Shown here piece after piece: positions 41,901 to 55,170 of a DNA stretch of 64,000 bases. The translations under genes were made by a program, and so were the position numbers. The notes under the pieces were generated by a model. That model worked only from the letters and a program-made list of their open reading frames with translations, did not search any database and was not told the origin of the DNA. This DNA comes from Cinclus cinclus. Lineage: Eukaryota > Chordata > Aves > Passeriformes > Cinclidae. Location: NCBI RefSeq assembly GCF_963662255.1, contig NC_085046.1, forward strand, positions 99,961,324-100,025,323. The letters are read 5' to 3'. Position 1 is the first letter of the stretch. Every line of letters begins with the position of its first letter.

Positions 41901-44877
41901 GTAGCTTCACCCATTCCAAGGGTCAGCTTCCACTACCACCTCACTATCTCCAGAGTATTTCAGAGGCATATTTGAGAAGAGGATTTCCTGTTGCCCATGC
42001 ACACGGCCAAGAAGAGTAAAGCTCTAGGAAAAAGTTTCTTGGGACGTCTCAAAGTACAGTACTTGGTCACAGAGAAGACACAGAGAGTGTCATATGCAAG
42101 CAAGCCCAATTCCTAGAAGCCAAAGGAAATTTGCTACATTGAAATCTCAGGATTGTGATCACACTGCAAGTTGTCCAGTAGTTATTTTTCAGACTGTATT
42201 GCTAACATCTATTTTTATTTCAAAGTTAATGTTTAGGACATACATATATAATGAAAATATATAGCTAACTCTCAGTGAGGTATTTCTCTCATGTGCTTCA
42301 AAGCTTGTTTCAAAACAGATGCTGGAAATCATAGAAGTAACTTCCAAAGAAAATACATATACCATCTAAATCTTGACCTCTCAAATTCTTAAATTCAGAG
42401 TATACAATACCTAAGAAGAAATTCAAAGGTTTAATGGGAGGGAAATGTACTGGAATAATCCAATTTATTTGACAGTCAAGGGCTAGAATAGGAACAAAAA
42501 AGTCTCAACCAGTCAACACAAAGTGGAATGAGATAACAGTACTTCCCCATAAGGTGCTTTCAGGTCTTAACAAAAGCTACGCTTCTGAAAATCTCTACAA
42601 TTCAGGGCTAAAAAAACCAGAACAACATAACTGATAACTGCACACCCAGAAAATTTAATACAATACAGTAACTCGCAATTTGTGCATACTCTTTCACTTT
42701 TCCTAGGAAATGTTTAATTTGTTGTCCCAGACAAAACTGCCTTCGGTTATGACAGATGACTATGAAATTCCAAGAACTATACTCAAATAATAACTACAAA
42801 CTCTGCTAAACAAAGCGGCAACCAATAAGGATTATAAAAACAAAGAGGATGCCAGAACCATCTTATTTTGGCCCTTAGCATGGACAGGAAAACCTAAGAC
42901 TGTAATTGAAGGCCAGTGTATCAACTTTTCCGTAGGTCATCTAACCCCTTTCAGTGAGCAAGCCAGCTGCTTTCAGTGTGATTCAGGGCAAAGGTAAAGA
43001 CTTTTCCCTGAGTCCTGCTTCACCTTCATGGAAGCTGTGTGGAACTGCATCCATATGACACAAGGACAGCAGTAAGGAAAAGGTTACAAAGCAAGTTACT
43101 GGTCAAGTAATATGAGCAAACATTGACAAGAGAAGGATTGGGGATAGACAAAAATAGCTGGTTTTATTTCAAATAGTTGAACATTGTTTTGGACAATTAG
43201 AGTCTAGCCTCATCTCTGGATCCCTTTTTGGATGGATATTTGGTTTGAGAAACACTTGGATAAAATTAGCCTGGCTGAATACCTGTTTGGTAGGTTCTGA
43301 ACTTAGAGATAGCATCTAAACACTGGCTCTATTATTAAAATACTTCAAATTTGCTAACAAAATTAGCAGTCATTAATTTTTGTACTATGCAACCACCTCC
43401 TGGCTCTGTAACACCATATACTAGAAGCCTCTTCCCTGGATATTAGTTCTAATTAAACACTAAATAATTTCATTAATGAAAAAAATGTTAATGCATTTAA
43501 AACCTCATGTAAGGTCATGCATATTACAGTGTGATCTCCACTTCTTTTACACTGTGTATCATCAGAACCACAGTGATCTGAAATTAGTTTTACAAATTTC
43601 TGAGAAAAGCACAGCTGAACTTAACCACACATCTTGGAAGAGCACTGAAATCACCAGGATTTAAAATAGATGTCAATGCATTATCAAGAACTATGACCTT
43701 TATATTCAGCTGTTACACATATATTTCTGTTATATTTCAAGGTCTAAGTTATTTCTGCCCCTCTCAGAGGCTTCAGGTAAATTTTTTAGAAAACCTCCTG
43801 TTCACTGGCCTGCCTCTGTAGACCTAACAGTGCAAAATGCCTGAAAGTAAATAAATGTTCGTAGTCAGCAGAAACGAGTGCCTGTGATCCACAGGAACAG
43901 TGAGAGCTCACAGCTACAAGCAAAGCCAAGGGAAGGGGAGGGGAGAGGGAAAGTTGGCTGAGGGGGCAGGGAAGGAAGCTGTGCTCTGAAGATATGGTGG
44001 AAATTTTGCAATTGTTTAAAATCTGGCAAACAACAAACATCTGGCAACCTCCATAGCAGAAGATGCTGAGCCCTGCCTATGCTTTGGTTCCTCATGCAGT
44101 GCAGCAGGAAGACAGTCACACATTTGATACAGCCTGAAATCACAAACCATTTTAGTAGTAACAGCTATTAATAACTCCTTCTGCTTCCCAGGCAAGGAGG
44201 AACCAAGCCTAAACATACAAGAACATCAGTTTTGCTAACTTATGTGCCAACATGGAAAATCTAGGCTCAAAGAGTCTCACGAAACTTGAGAGAGCAGACA
44301 TATGGGTAAACTGTGTTCCACTTCTGCATATTTAATGAATGTTTACCTTTATGGACAGAGATTTGAAGGGTATATTTTCTCACTGGAATCCCATCTCCAA
44401 GGAATTTAGGTCTGCTTAAGCTTTGCTTTCCACATTTTTCCATGTATTTAGAAACCATATATATAGCTAATAAATATAACAAGTCACATAAAGCATAAGG
44501 TGTACCAACCTACCTTCTCTTTTCAGTATTTTTAGATTTGGCTTAATATATTAACATGGTTAGACCATGGTCAGGTAAGGGGAACTCTCTCTGCAATAAA
44601 GAGGGCAAAGTTTAACTTAAGCTCTAGGTATCATATCTTCTATAAAAAGAAGTTACTCAATTTAGTATTTTCAAATATAAATATGGAGTTTGAACTCTAT
44701 TTTAGGGCTGGTTTTAGACTTGATCCAAGACCCTTGGCACTTGAAAACACTTTTGGAAATAATTTTCTTTAGTGAAAAAATGTATTTCTCATTTAAGAAA
44801 TTAGATTAAATATGTGTCTGATATTACAGCCTTCATAAAAAAAAACCCCAAATAATCCCGCAAACCCATGCCCCATT

Positions 44878-44895
44878 CCCCCCCCCCCCCCCCCC
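44878..44895 (+). repeat. 18-nt poly-C run
   Basis: Uninterrupted C run in intergenic DNA, directly after an A-rich and C-rich stretch. Confidence 0.9.
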
Positions 44896-45840
44896 AAATC
44901 TTTCTCATCAATTTTTACTACAAGGAGAGTTTGGTTTTGGAAATATTTTAATCAAGGTGTGTATCTCCATACTAAGATTATTTTAAGAAAATTTGCTCAC
45001 TATCTTCTCTTCATTTGAAGCTAATGAAAGGCCTGAATGTTATTTGAGACATGGGAAAAAAAAATATTGGAAAGTGGCAGAAGATAAGGCAAAAAAATGC
45101 CACTTATCACTTCTGTGAGAATGTGAAAGACTACAGAGCACACCAAGAACAGTTTTGCCAAGCAAAAATTGCATTCTACTCTTTGCTTAATGGAATTATA
45201 TTCTATTGGCGGAAAACATTTGAGAGCTCTTATATTTTTGACTTTTTTTTAAGGGTGAAGAAGCTAAGTTTGCTTCTTGACATGGTTAGGGCAGACCTGG
45301 CAATCTTCAGACCCATTCCTCAACAAATCAGCTTGCTGAGAGTTACCCCACTTGCCAAAATTAATCTCATTCCAGGTAAATGCTTGGTACCTGTTTCCCT
45401 GGTAAATTTCAAATGTCCATTTTCAATTATTGTTTTTAGAAGTTTCTTTCCTTGAACAGGAATCATTTCATGGATCACTTCAGGCGACAAGCAAGACATG
45501 GTGACAGTGATGTCTTGCAACATGTATTTGCCAAAAATTGTTTTTAAAACAGGGAAATAAAAGTTGAAAGAATAAAATAAGGCAATGGAGTGTATGCAGC
45601 AAATCCACTGCTCTTTCCTCACTTTCTACCAAGAAAAAGAGAAAGAAACCTATTTCTCTACGATTTAAACCATTTAGCAGGTGAAATAGCAAGAGCTTAA
45701 CATAATCCTTCCCCAGCTAATGCCAAATACCACAATGCAATCCACCACAATGTGATTTTAGGATCTCATCAACCCAGAGCCTGGTGCCCTGTGCTTGCAC
45801 TACCTGTCCCATGTCTGCAGTAAGGGCACGGAGCTTGTGC

Positions 45841-45853
45841 AGTGCCCCCTGGG
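45841..45853 (-). promoter_or_regulatory. CTCF-like motif (core AGTGCCCCCTGGG on the plus strand)
   Basis: The plus-strand text matches the reverse complement of the CTCF core (AG.GCCCCCTGG), with poor agreement at the bases after GG. It lies in the GC-richer patch at 45.8-46.5 kb. Motif match only. Confidence 0.3.
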
Positions 45854-47784
45854 CTCAACCTTCTACAGGAGCAGCAAGATAAAGATCGCTATTCGGCCAA
45901 CCAAAACTTCCTGCTCTGAGAAGCTGCCCCAAGTCCCAGGTGCCCGCAGTCACCCGGTGAGGCCAAACCAGCCTGCCTGAGATCCCAGGCACACAGGAGG
46001 AGGCTGTCATGGGATATGAGCAGTGCTACAGGGGCTTGGGGCTGTGTCACTGCTGAGGGCAGGAATTGTGCTGGGACCTTGTTTGCACATCGGTAGGGAG
46101 AGGAGCAGCACAGGATAGCAGAGCAGGCATGTACTGGGCACGCACATATTAGATGTGAGCGGGAAAGGGAACAAAGAATGCAGGATTGGGTTTTGCTTTG
46201 GAGACAGCTCCCTTTGCAGCAGGAAGGGAGGGAGCACAAGGTTAGAGTGACATGTGTGACAGAGCACATTTGAACAGGGTTCAAATTTGGAGAAGCCAGA
46301 GGTAGCAAAGCATGGGGCTTAGGATATTGGCATGGGCATTTCAGATCCAGGAGATGAACGGGATCCTGAGAAGGATTGATTTCTGCTTTGGAAAAGAGAT
46401 GTTGCACGAGTATGCTAGGCTATCCTTGTCTGGGATTTCCTGGACAGAAATAAATGCACATGGCTTTTCCTCTTCTGCTGGTCTTACTGCAGCTGTACTG
46501 TACAGCTGATTCACACCCCTTCACAGAAATGCCTGGAATTTTTCAGATTATGGCAGCTTGATTAGAAGAAACGCATCATAGCTTGAACAAGATTCCAAAA
46601 GTTTGGAAGTCCCAGAGGAAAATGTTCTCAAAGTCAGGCACGAATGCATAACTGTGGCTGCTGACAGCAGCAACTAAGCAAACTTAGTCTGGAAATTCCA
46701 CATCCATCCTTTAGCCCAAAGGCGTAATTTTTACATGGGGAAGAGTTAAAGACAACAATACCAGACATGTCGACATAATTACACAGCAAAGCCTGCAATC
46801 TCCAAAAAAGCAATTGCTCTCCAACCATCCAGCTCCAGAACACATGCAGAGGAACAGATGAAACATCTGCTACAGCAAACAGGTCTTCATACTGTCCCCA
46901 AAGTGATTTTGATCCCCTCAGAGGATCAGTAGTTGCCAAAATCTATTCTTAGATATTTGAAAAAAATTAGAGCATGTTTGAAGATGGGACACATTTCTCC
47001 TTCATAAACATTATTTTGTAGGAAAGTTACATAAAGTACATTACTATAAGCCATATTTAGTAAACCTCTAAGTAAGAGGTGCAAAACCATTCTACACTAC
47101 ACCAAAATGTTTCTTGTAAAACAAATCTAGAAGACAAAGTTTACACTTAATGGGCCAGCCCATACAGATTTTTCTGCCTAAAATGAATAAAGAACATCTC
47201 CCAATATACATGAAAATAAAACAAACAAACACAAAAAGGATGGGGGAACATTTAAATAATTCTGCTATGGTAGCCACATATAATATCAGGTACAGCCATC
47301 AATTTTGTTATGCACATTCCTATAATGAAAATTAAGATCCTTATTTGAAAATTTTATGCACTAAGAGAAACAACTGAGATTCATAAAGACACACCAAGTG
47401 AAATCTAGGAAAAAAATTACATGCCAGTGATAGTAATGAAAAAAAGTAATCTTAAGCCTCAGATGCAGGCAAAACTTCCTCAAGTAAGGAGACATGATAC
47501 CTCGTCCTGAAAAAAGTAGCACAGTAAACAATTTGCCAAATATAAGCACACAATATTAGTTCACAGGGTTTAATGGAAGGTACTGCCACACATTTCATAA
47601 AACTGAAGCCATCTGTTCAAAACATTTACAATGGGAAAACACGGATGAGAGAGAAAACCCCAACATCAAAATGTTTCATTCATGGGTAGAACTGGGAGCA
47701 GAATTTGTTAAAAAGCACTTTCTTTTCGGAGCCAACAGTCATATCATAGACTATCCTGAAGGACCTGCAGGGAACATAGAACAC

Positions 47785-48035
47785 CAGCTCCTGGCCCTTC
47801 ATCATCTTTGTGTCGCACTTCTGGATGTTCTCCCACAGTTCTCCATCCTTCTTACACTGTGGCACCCAGCCCTGCTCACAGGACTCGTGGTGAGGCCACC
47901 CCAGCACAGAGCAGAAGGGCCCAATCCCTCCTCATGCCCAGCCAGCGATGCTGTTCCTGGTGTCCCCAGGACAGTGTTGAGGGGGATTTTGTTTGTGTTG
48001 CAACACAGCCAGCACACTGCTTAGAACAGGTTAGA
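47785..48035 (-). mobile_element. CR1 LINE fragment, reverse orientation, diverged
   Basis: Plus-strand blocks TACACTGTGGCACCCAGCCC, GTGGTGAGGCCACCCCAGCA, CACAGAGCAGAAGGG, CAGCCAGCGATGCTGTTCCT and CCCCAGGACAGTGTTGA follow the order of an antisense avian CR1 (the part between the reverse transcriptase end and the 3' UTR). Open frames overlapping it are remnants or chance. Boundaries are approximate. Confidence 0.75.
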
Positions 48036-50587
48036 GGATACACTGTAAGAAAAATGATCGCACATCTATGGATTACAGTAACAGGAAATTAAACTGTACA
48101 CACAGTTTGGCTGAGGAAAGGTCCTAACTTCAGACCAGTTGGCAGGACTGTTCTGGCACCCAGTGATGTGGCATTTCTCCCTGTGTTCCTGCTCCTGGCG
48201 ATAAAGAGTGATATTTCTCCTGAGGTATTACAGAATGGGAAAGAGAGACACAGGAAAATGAAACTTATATTGCTGAAACATTTACTGCTTTGAAGCATCC
48301 ATTTCAGCTGCCTCATAATAGCTGCTGTTACAATGGTTGAGAAAGTTGTATCACATTGCAGAAGTCTAAAATTGGGCACTATGAATACCTTCAATCTATT
48401 ATATTATCACTGATTATATAAACCTGGTTCTATTAATTTAATTTACAGTAGTTTTTCTGGAGACAAGTATCAATTCCATATTTTCCTAATTTCTTTTTCT
48501 TATCACCTGTGGAGTTCTTCAGCAGAAGTTTCACTGCATTTAATATTCAAATTCTTTCTTTTCTAAACATTTACTTTTTTTTGGTTACTAAAATACCTGT
48601 ACAAATTGACATGAGTACACTTTGAAGATTATGTCTGTCTTGAATACTAGAAGAACTCCTTGAAGTTTGCTAGATTGTGATGATGTTATGGATACTGCCT
48701 TGTCTTTTAATAATGCATTTTAAAAGAGCTTAAACTCATTTGGTTTCACAAGTCCAAAATTCTTAGAAAGCAGAATTAAATTTCCTTATTCTAACATAGT
48801 TTATTATTCATTATTTATTCTTCTCTTTATAAATCAGTCTGGTTTTGATTATTAATTTCTTAGATTAAGTATTTGATATCATGATAATCCTGTATTTCAA
48901 AATTAAAACTGTGAAATCCTTTAAAAGGACTCCCAATTTTAATTCCCTCTTCAAATAATTCTGTTCCATTAACTTTAACAGGCAGAAAAACAGGCAAACA
49001 GCTATTTTCTAATAATCCAAACATTATAGTTGCACATTTTTCCATATATGCCTTACTACTTCTGATTATTTTAACGTTGTGGATTTTAAAGTGTTGTAGG
49101 AACAGGTAAGTCAGATGAGGACCAAGAAGCCTGTACTTACTAGGCTGGCTGAGGAACTCATCCTCTAGGGTTCTGGAATACTTATTTCACTTCAGAGTGC
49201 TTTTGTGCAAGCAAAATATGTTTTTCACCAAGTACTCATTATGGTTTGGAAAAATATAGAAAGGATTTTTAGTGTTATCCAATTTAAGGAGTTTAGCATG
49301 TTTTGGTACTACTTTAATATGTCCTTGCACAAATCTTTTCAGGCTCCATTTTTACCCATATGCTAAATACATTAGAAACCCATTATACATACTCAATATT
49401 TCATCATTGTGTTATTTTTGACATAATTGTAGCTTCTTTTAAAAACAGACAAAAACATGTTTAGCATTTTCCCCCAAATTAAAAGCAAACAAAAAAATCT
49501 CTTTTAAAGCCACATGATCTTCCAAATGAATTAGAGTGAGGAAGGACAGAAGCATTTTAAAGTCTGCTAAGCATTTCAAGACAGATATTGACAATGTAAA
49601 TGCAGTCTGAACCAAAATAAATTTCAAAGGTGTAGCTAAGAACAGCCCATTCTGGATTTGAATTTTTTTTTAAATTTATTTCAGCCTAAAACTGGAGTGC
49701 TACAATATTTTGTAGCGATCCATACATTACATGTTACCAGGAAGTACAGTTCATACTGCAATTAGGAATCCAAATACTAGTGTTACTTTTTAAACTTAGA
49801 ATCAGAATTCACTTTGACACTGCAGGAAAAGAAAAAAAGCCCCACAAAATTGAAATAAGATTATACTTCTGGACAATGTATTAGCGTTAAGAATGCCTAC
49901 TTCCCATTTCACAGTGGGTAAGACTGGAGCAGTACATATATGTAGACCTACAAGTTTAATGACTTCTGGGTTGGATTTTTTTTTTGTTTGTTTGTTTTGA
50001 TTTGGTTTTTTTATTTTGGAAACTCAGTAAGACCTTACACAGTAATTTCAAAAAAATACTTTCTGAATGTGAGCTGTGTAAATAAAGTCTATTCACAGCT
50101 GAAAATTAAAGATCCTACAATGAGTACGCACAGTCTTCTGCATAAAAAGTCTAAATCTACAACGCATACACGTGACCATATCTGACACTCAGAATATAAA
50201 GATCTGGCCCTGCTATAGAGGGACAATGCTATGTTTTTATGGTCTAAGTTGGTATCTAAAGTAGACTCTGGACTTCAGTCTGCTGAATGGCATTTCATCG
50301 CTCTGCATCATCAGTTGGAGACAAAAAGGTTTTCAAGGAATATGAATAAGAAGGGAACAATGCCAAGTTCCTAAGAATTTGCAAGCAGCAACTATAGCTA
50401 GGCTCCTGAAAGTTATGTTAAACAAGTCCATCCATAAAGGAAGAAATTGCTCAGTTAAAGAAAATTACTTCAACTGTTGTTTTTTTTTTTTTTTTTATGT
50501 GGTGGACTATTTCCCTTGCAGTTAGAACATGAAAGGAACATTTGAAAATTTCAGATTCTTATAGGGTGGGGTTTTTTTTCTATTTTA

Positions 50588-50612
50588 TTTTTTTTTTTTT
50601 TTTTTTTTTTTT
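50588..50612 (+). repeat. 25-nt poly-T run
   Basis: Homopolymer; a second T run of 17 nt lies at 50480-50496, about 90 bp away. No retroelement body was recognised between or beside them. Confidence 0.9.
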
Positions 50613-53600
50613 ACTTTGCACTGGCATGAAATTATAGTATGTGAAAAATGTTCTGAATAAGTAAAATTTCAAGACATGGACACAGAGTCAAAGAAGAAAG
50701 AAGTGCCCTTAGAGAAAAAAAAAAAAAAATCATAACTCTAAAAGAGAACAGAAATCTAAAACCACCTGAAGGGACGATTAATGAAGGATGGTTAGACAGA
50801 ATCGTATGATGCCTAAAGGAGCAGAGGACTGCAATGCATGAACAACATTGCAAGCTCATGTAAAGGCAATTAGCTCAGAAGAGTCCAGAGAACACTGCTA
50901 GTGCTCCCTCTGCTCCACAGGCCATAAACATGACGTGCTGATCTACGTGAGCATGTCAGAAAAGAGCAAAAGTCCTAACTCTAAGTTGTTCCAGGAAGAA
51001 CAGTGAGGTCAAAGGTATCACCGGTGCCTGAGGTTCCTGCCAAGGCAGGAAATGTGTTAATGAGCTTGCGAGCAGCACACACCAGCTGGGTACCTCTAGT
51101 AAGGCAAGAAACCACAAACAGCAGCATGTTAGACAATTATATTTTGTCTCTAACCAAATCTTCTGCATAATCATGAAGACTTCCTTAAAAGACAAAATTA
51201 CATGTCTGAACTCCAATTATGCACTAAGGGTAATTAAAAAAAGGAAAGAAATTCCCTGCAATCCCCTTCACAGCCAAGAATACTGAAACTGAACTAATGT
51301 CAGATAAATCTAAGGGCTATAGAGTAAAAAAATGAACAGTCTTTCTACCTTTCAAAACTCACTGAATATGTCAACACAGACAAGGATCCATATCACAGAT
51401 ACAGGGTTTTTTCCTCCTAGGAATTTCCTAATCCATCACAAAGGGTTTTGTGCAAGTTTGATAATATAAAGTAATTCAAGCTCACTGTGAACTAGACTGC
51501 TGTCCGAATTAACACAGTACAGGTGGGCAGGAAGCTTTCAGTTTCTATTCTGCACTTACTTTGATCAGCCCACTTACAATTTAACATGCTAGTCAAAAAT
51601 TAAGAGTCACAAGAGCCAAGAGGTCAAACCACTGTTTACATAGCATTTGGATGATCTAGGTAATACTGGAGTGGTTGTATTGTAACAGGTGGGATAGTGC
51701 CCAAAGATTAATCCTGCTTGTTAAGTACAGATTTCCAACAGAAAGGAGGATATGCCAGTAGTAGGTAGAGGATACAGTTCTCTAATACACTTTACAGGAA
51801 TTACTAACATGAACTAATGTTCATGTTTGAACTTTACTTTCTCAAGTCAGTTCTGGAGAACAGTGTCCAAAAACTGTAGCATGTACAACGAACCTTACCT
51901 GTAAAGAAAGACTGAACAAATTGTGTTTATTATAGAAGGGATTAAACTGAAACAAATACAAAATACTTTTTAAAATTAAAGAGGCTATTGCAAAGAAGAT
52001 ACTGATCAGTTCAATCTGAGAGAACAGGAAACATTTACCTTAATTTATAGCAAGAGAGAATTCAGCTTGATACCAGGAAAAGGTTTACTTACAAGAATCA
52101 CATGAGCACTGCAGCAGGTTAATTCAGAAGATCAACAACTGGAGGATTATCAAGAAGAAACTGGAAAAATGTTTGCCAGGTAGACCTTAAATTAGCTCTT
52201 TATCAGGGAGGTCCATCTGAAAGCTCTTTTCTAACATTCTATTTCTATTATTTTAAGGGACACCTTATTTTACTCTAAGTCCAACCATGGCAATTCAAAT
52301 GTCTTTGCAGAGCATACTCCGAATTTCGTATGGACTATGTCAAGCAAATGGAACTTTTCAACAGTTAATCAAGAAAGCCATCAGCATAAACCTAATCTGC
52401 ATTGCTCCAACAACAAACCTGATCTTTTACTTTGATGGATGTTAGCTCAGGTTCAAGTTTATTGTGAAGATTATTATTTTAAATACTGACAAACACCTGA
52501 AATTTTCCAAGACTGAACTGCCCTGAAAACAGGAAGTTGTGTCCTGGCCTAACACAGTTCAGACTCTGGTTCGTAGACTAAGGGGGATATGCAGGCTGTC
52601 ATCAGCATTGACAAGTTACAGCTGACATCTCCACCCAAATAGTGTCTCCTTTTTAATCCAGACTTCCTAAAAGTACTGCATGAAACATATTCATCACAAA
52701 ACTACAAAAAAACAATTTGAAAGTTTCAGTGAAGTGCCTAACAGCAGACATTTAAAAGTAGCTCTTAAAATTTTTACAGTCCTTAGTCTGACAATAAAAC
52801 TATACCAATGCTGAGGCTTTTAAAAATAGACAGACACCTGCATTACAAATCCATACTGCCACATAAGTAATGTAACTGTGGAGTTCAGTGACTGTTATCA
52901 GTGACTACCTGCTTAAGTTTTATAGAAAATATACATATTGGGGTAGAAAATACCTAGGGCACCTCAAATTAAGGAGCTCTTGAGATGGATCAGCAGCAAG
53001 GCTTCCAAGCTCACCTATTATTAAGATTGTCTGACAACTTCTATTATAAGACCCCACTATCAACTGCTTGTGACTTCAGCAAATGTTAGCTGCTGTGCAG
53101 AAATGTTCTGTGCTGAGAGTCATGTCAGACTGAACCTTTTGGAAAATCTAGCCAAAACAGATAATTTCTGTGAACAAAGAGAAAATAGTTTACTTTGCCT
53201 GGTTTAACATACTCTGATGACATCTTAAAATCAAACAAAAAGCTCACATACACAATATAATCAAGTCTGAGCATCTATATGCTTTAAGTCAAGATTTGGA
53301 AATCTGCAGGGCGATGTAAACTTTAAGATAATTGGACCCATCTGCTATCCATGTGAAAATCTGCCAAAATTAGTCAATTTTCCAAGTCTTTTCTTTTTGA
53401 AGTGGCATCAAGAAGGAGAAGAATGTTGCACCTGCTTGGTACATACTTGCTTTCCCTATGTGGAGTGCTTCAACCCATGAGAAATTCTGTGTTCCCAAAA
53501 CTGCAGTTGATCTGGGACCAGGAAAGTCTGGAGAAAAACATATGCTCCCTGTGTCTTCTGTGCAAGGTTCAAATTTTGTGGACTTAGAAATGGTATCATC

Positions 53601-54576
53601 AAAATACAGAACAGGTGCAGAGGCTGCTAAAAGAAAAATTAGTGGAAATGCAGATTAGTTGAAAAAGGTAGAGAAAACCTAGAACTAGTAACTGTGGAGG
53701 ACAGATCAGGCAGAAGTGATGTCAGCCAGAACTTGGTCAAAGAAAAAGACAGGGTATTTCTGGAAGGAGAGACTAATGGAAAAATGAGTGGAACTAAATC
53801 TGATGAACTATGGACCTGAGACTGACAAGTATCTTGTTAAGCAGTGAACATCAGCTCAGAGAGGTCCTGTGAGATGGAATTTATTTGTGGCCATCACAGA
53901 CACCACAGTGCTTGGAGGAGGTTAGAGGAGTGGAAACAGAAAGCATTTTGGTCACACTGACATGACTGTGCTATAGATCAAGAACCTTTCTGGTAGTGCA
54001 TGTCAAGCTGATGTAAAATCTAGCGTGTCTCCTAAGTTTATTTTAACACAAATACAAGAAGAACTAGTGAGAGACTCTATTAAACTAAGAATACCTGTGT
54101 GACTCTAATTCCCTCTACACCATTCTCCCTCATGAAACTGTGTTATGATGCAATGTCCAATTAAATGACAATATCCTATTTTTCCCAGCAGGACTCCTTC
54201 CTCATGCTAAGCACAAAACTGACTTCCTCTGTGAATGAACAAGTGTTATGCTGTAAGGGATACTTGTTTTTAGGACTTTTGACTCCTCTCTTGCAAAGCT
54301 GTAGTGAACAAGTTTATGAATTGCAAAAATCAAAGCAATTGAACATTTCTTCAAAACAAAACAGAACATTAAAAATACTCTCTTCTAATTTCACAGGATG
54401 TCAGTATGAATTTTAGCAATTATTTTAAATCAAGCCTTAATCTCAACTTTTTGGGGTCTGGGTTTTTTGGTTTTGTGTCCCAAATGCTGGACTTTTCAGC
54501 CATGTCACTTCTTTATAGGTATCATGAGCTCAATACATAAAACGCAATATGTAATTCAAAGTGCTTAGCAGAAAGC

Positions 54577-55170
54577 ATGCAAAGTCTTAAGAGTACTAAA
54601 CTAGATAAATATAACCCACCTCGAAAAACTCCCATACCACAGTTTAACAAACAGTTGATAATTAGAGTCAATGAGATTCAGTTTCCAAGTGCCTATGCTA
54701 CTAAAAATATCTCCTCAGTTAGCTGCTATGCACATCAGTTTATTTGTATTTGTGAAAGCCACATACATGGTGGGGATGAGTGCTCTAAGAAGCCTCAAAA
54801 CTACCAATCAGTCTTCAAAGCACTTTTTAAATGGTTCCTAGCACCATATCTCAGCCTTCCAGTCATGAAGGGCACCTTTCCTCACTGTGCAAATAGGATT
54901 ACTGCACACATTCATCACCTTTCACATGGGAAATCTGTGCAAACAGTGGTGTGCAGAGTCATACAGCAGCTTGTCCTAACCAAGTCAGCCCTGGCTCCTA
55001 GCACAGATCCCCCACATAAGGTGATGCCTGAGGATCAGACTGCCAGAACTAGAGCAATACAGAGAGCTTATAAGAAGCTTCCTATTCAAAAGGCAGCCAA
55101 GAGTGGATTCAGCAGCAGGCCACAGGCCACTTATACCAATGCACAAAAACAAGTATCCTTGCAGGCATAA
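54577..55170 (+). other. Unexplained 197-codon open frame
   Basis: The longest open frame outside the CpG island, starting ATGCAAAGTCTTAAGAG and ending at a TAA. The predicted product is basic towards the C-terminus (for example RAIQRAYKKLPIQKAAKS), has no signal peptide or obvious membrane segment, and contains scattered Cys and His without a clear zinc-binding pattern. I do not recognise the family. There is no CpG island, and I did not identify splice partners. It may be a chance frame, a lineage-specific transcript or a decayed retrocopy; chance is the leading explanation. Confidence 0.2.

Larger units (their letters stand above)
34551..47784. other. Intergenic stretch, no gene recognised
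   Basis: Mostly AT-rich non-coding DNA. It includes an 18-nt C run at 44878-44895, an isolated YY1-like motif at 38968-38980 and a moderately GC-rich patch at about 45760-46500, which contains overlapping open frames on both strands and a CTCF-like motif. None of the frames has a domain or codon pattern that would support a gene. Confidence 0.55.

Noticed and set aside
45051..45455. 134-codon plus-strand frame
   Set aside because: No recognised domain, no regulatory context, and length is within what chance allows in this much DNA; not strong enough to list as a gene.
47671..48092. Overlapping frames of 71-117 codons
   Set aside because: They lie in a CR1 fragment and are chance frames in repeat-derived sequence.
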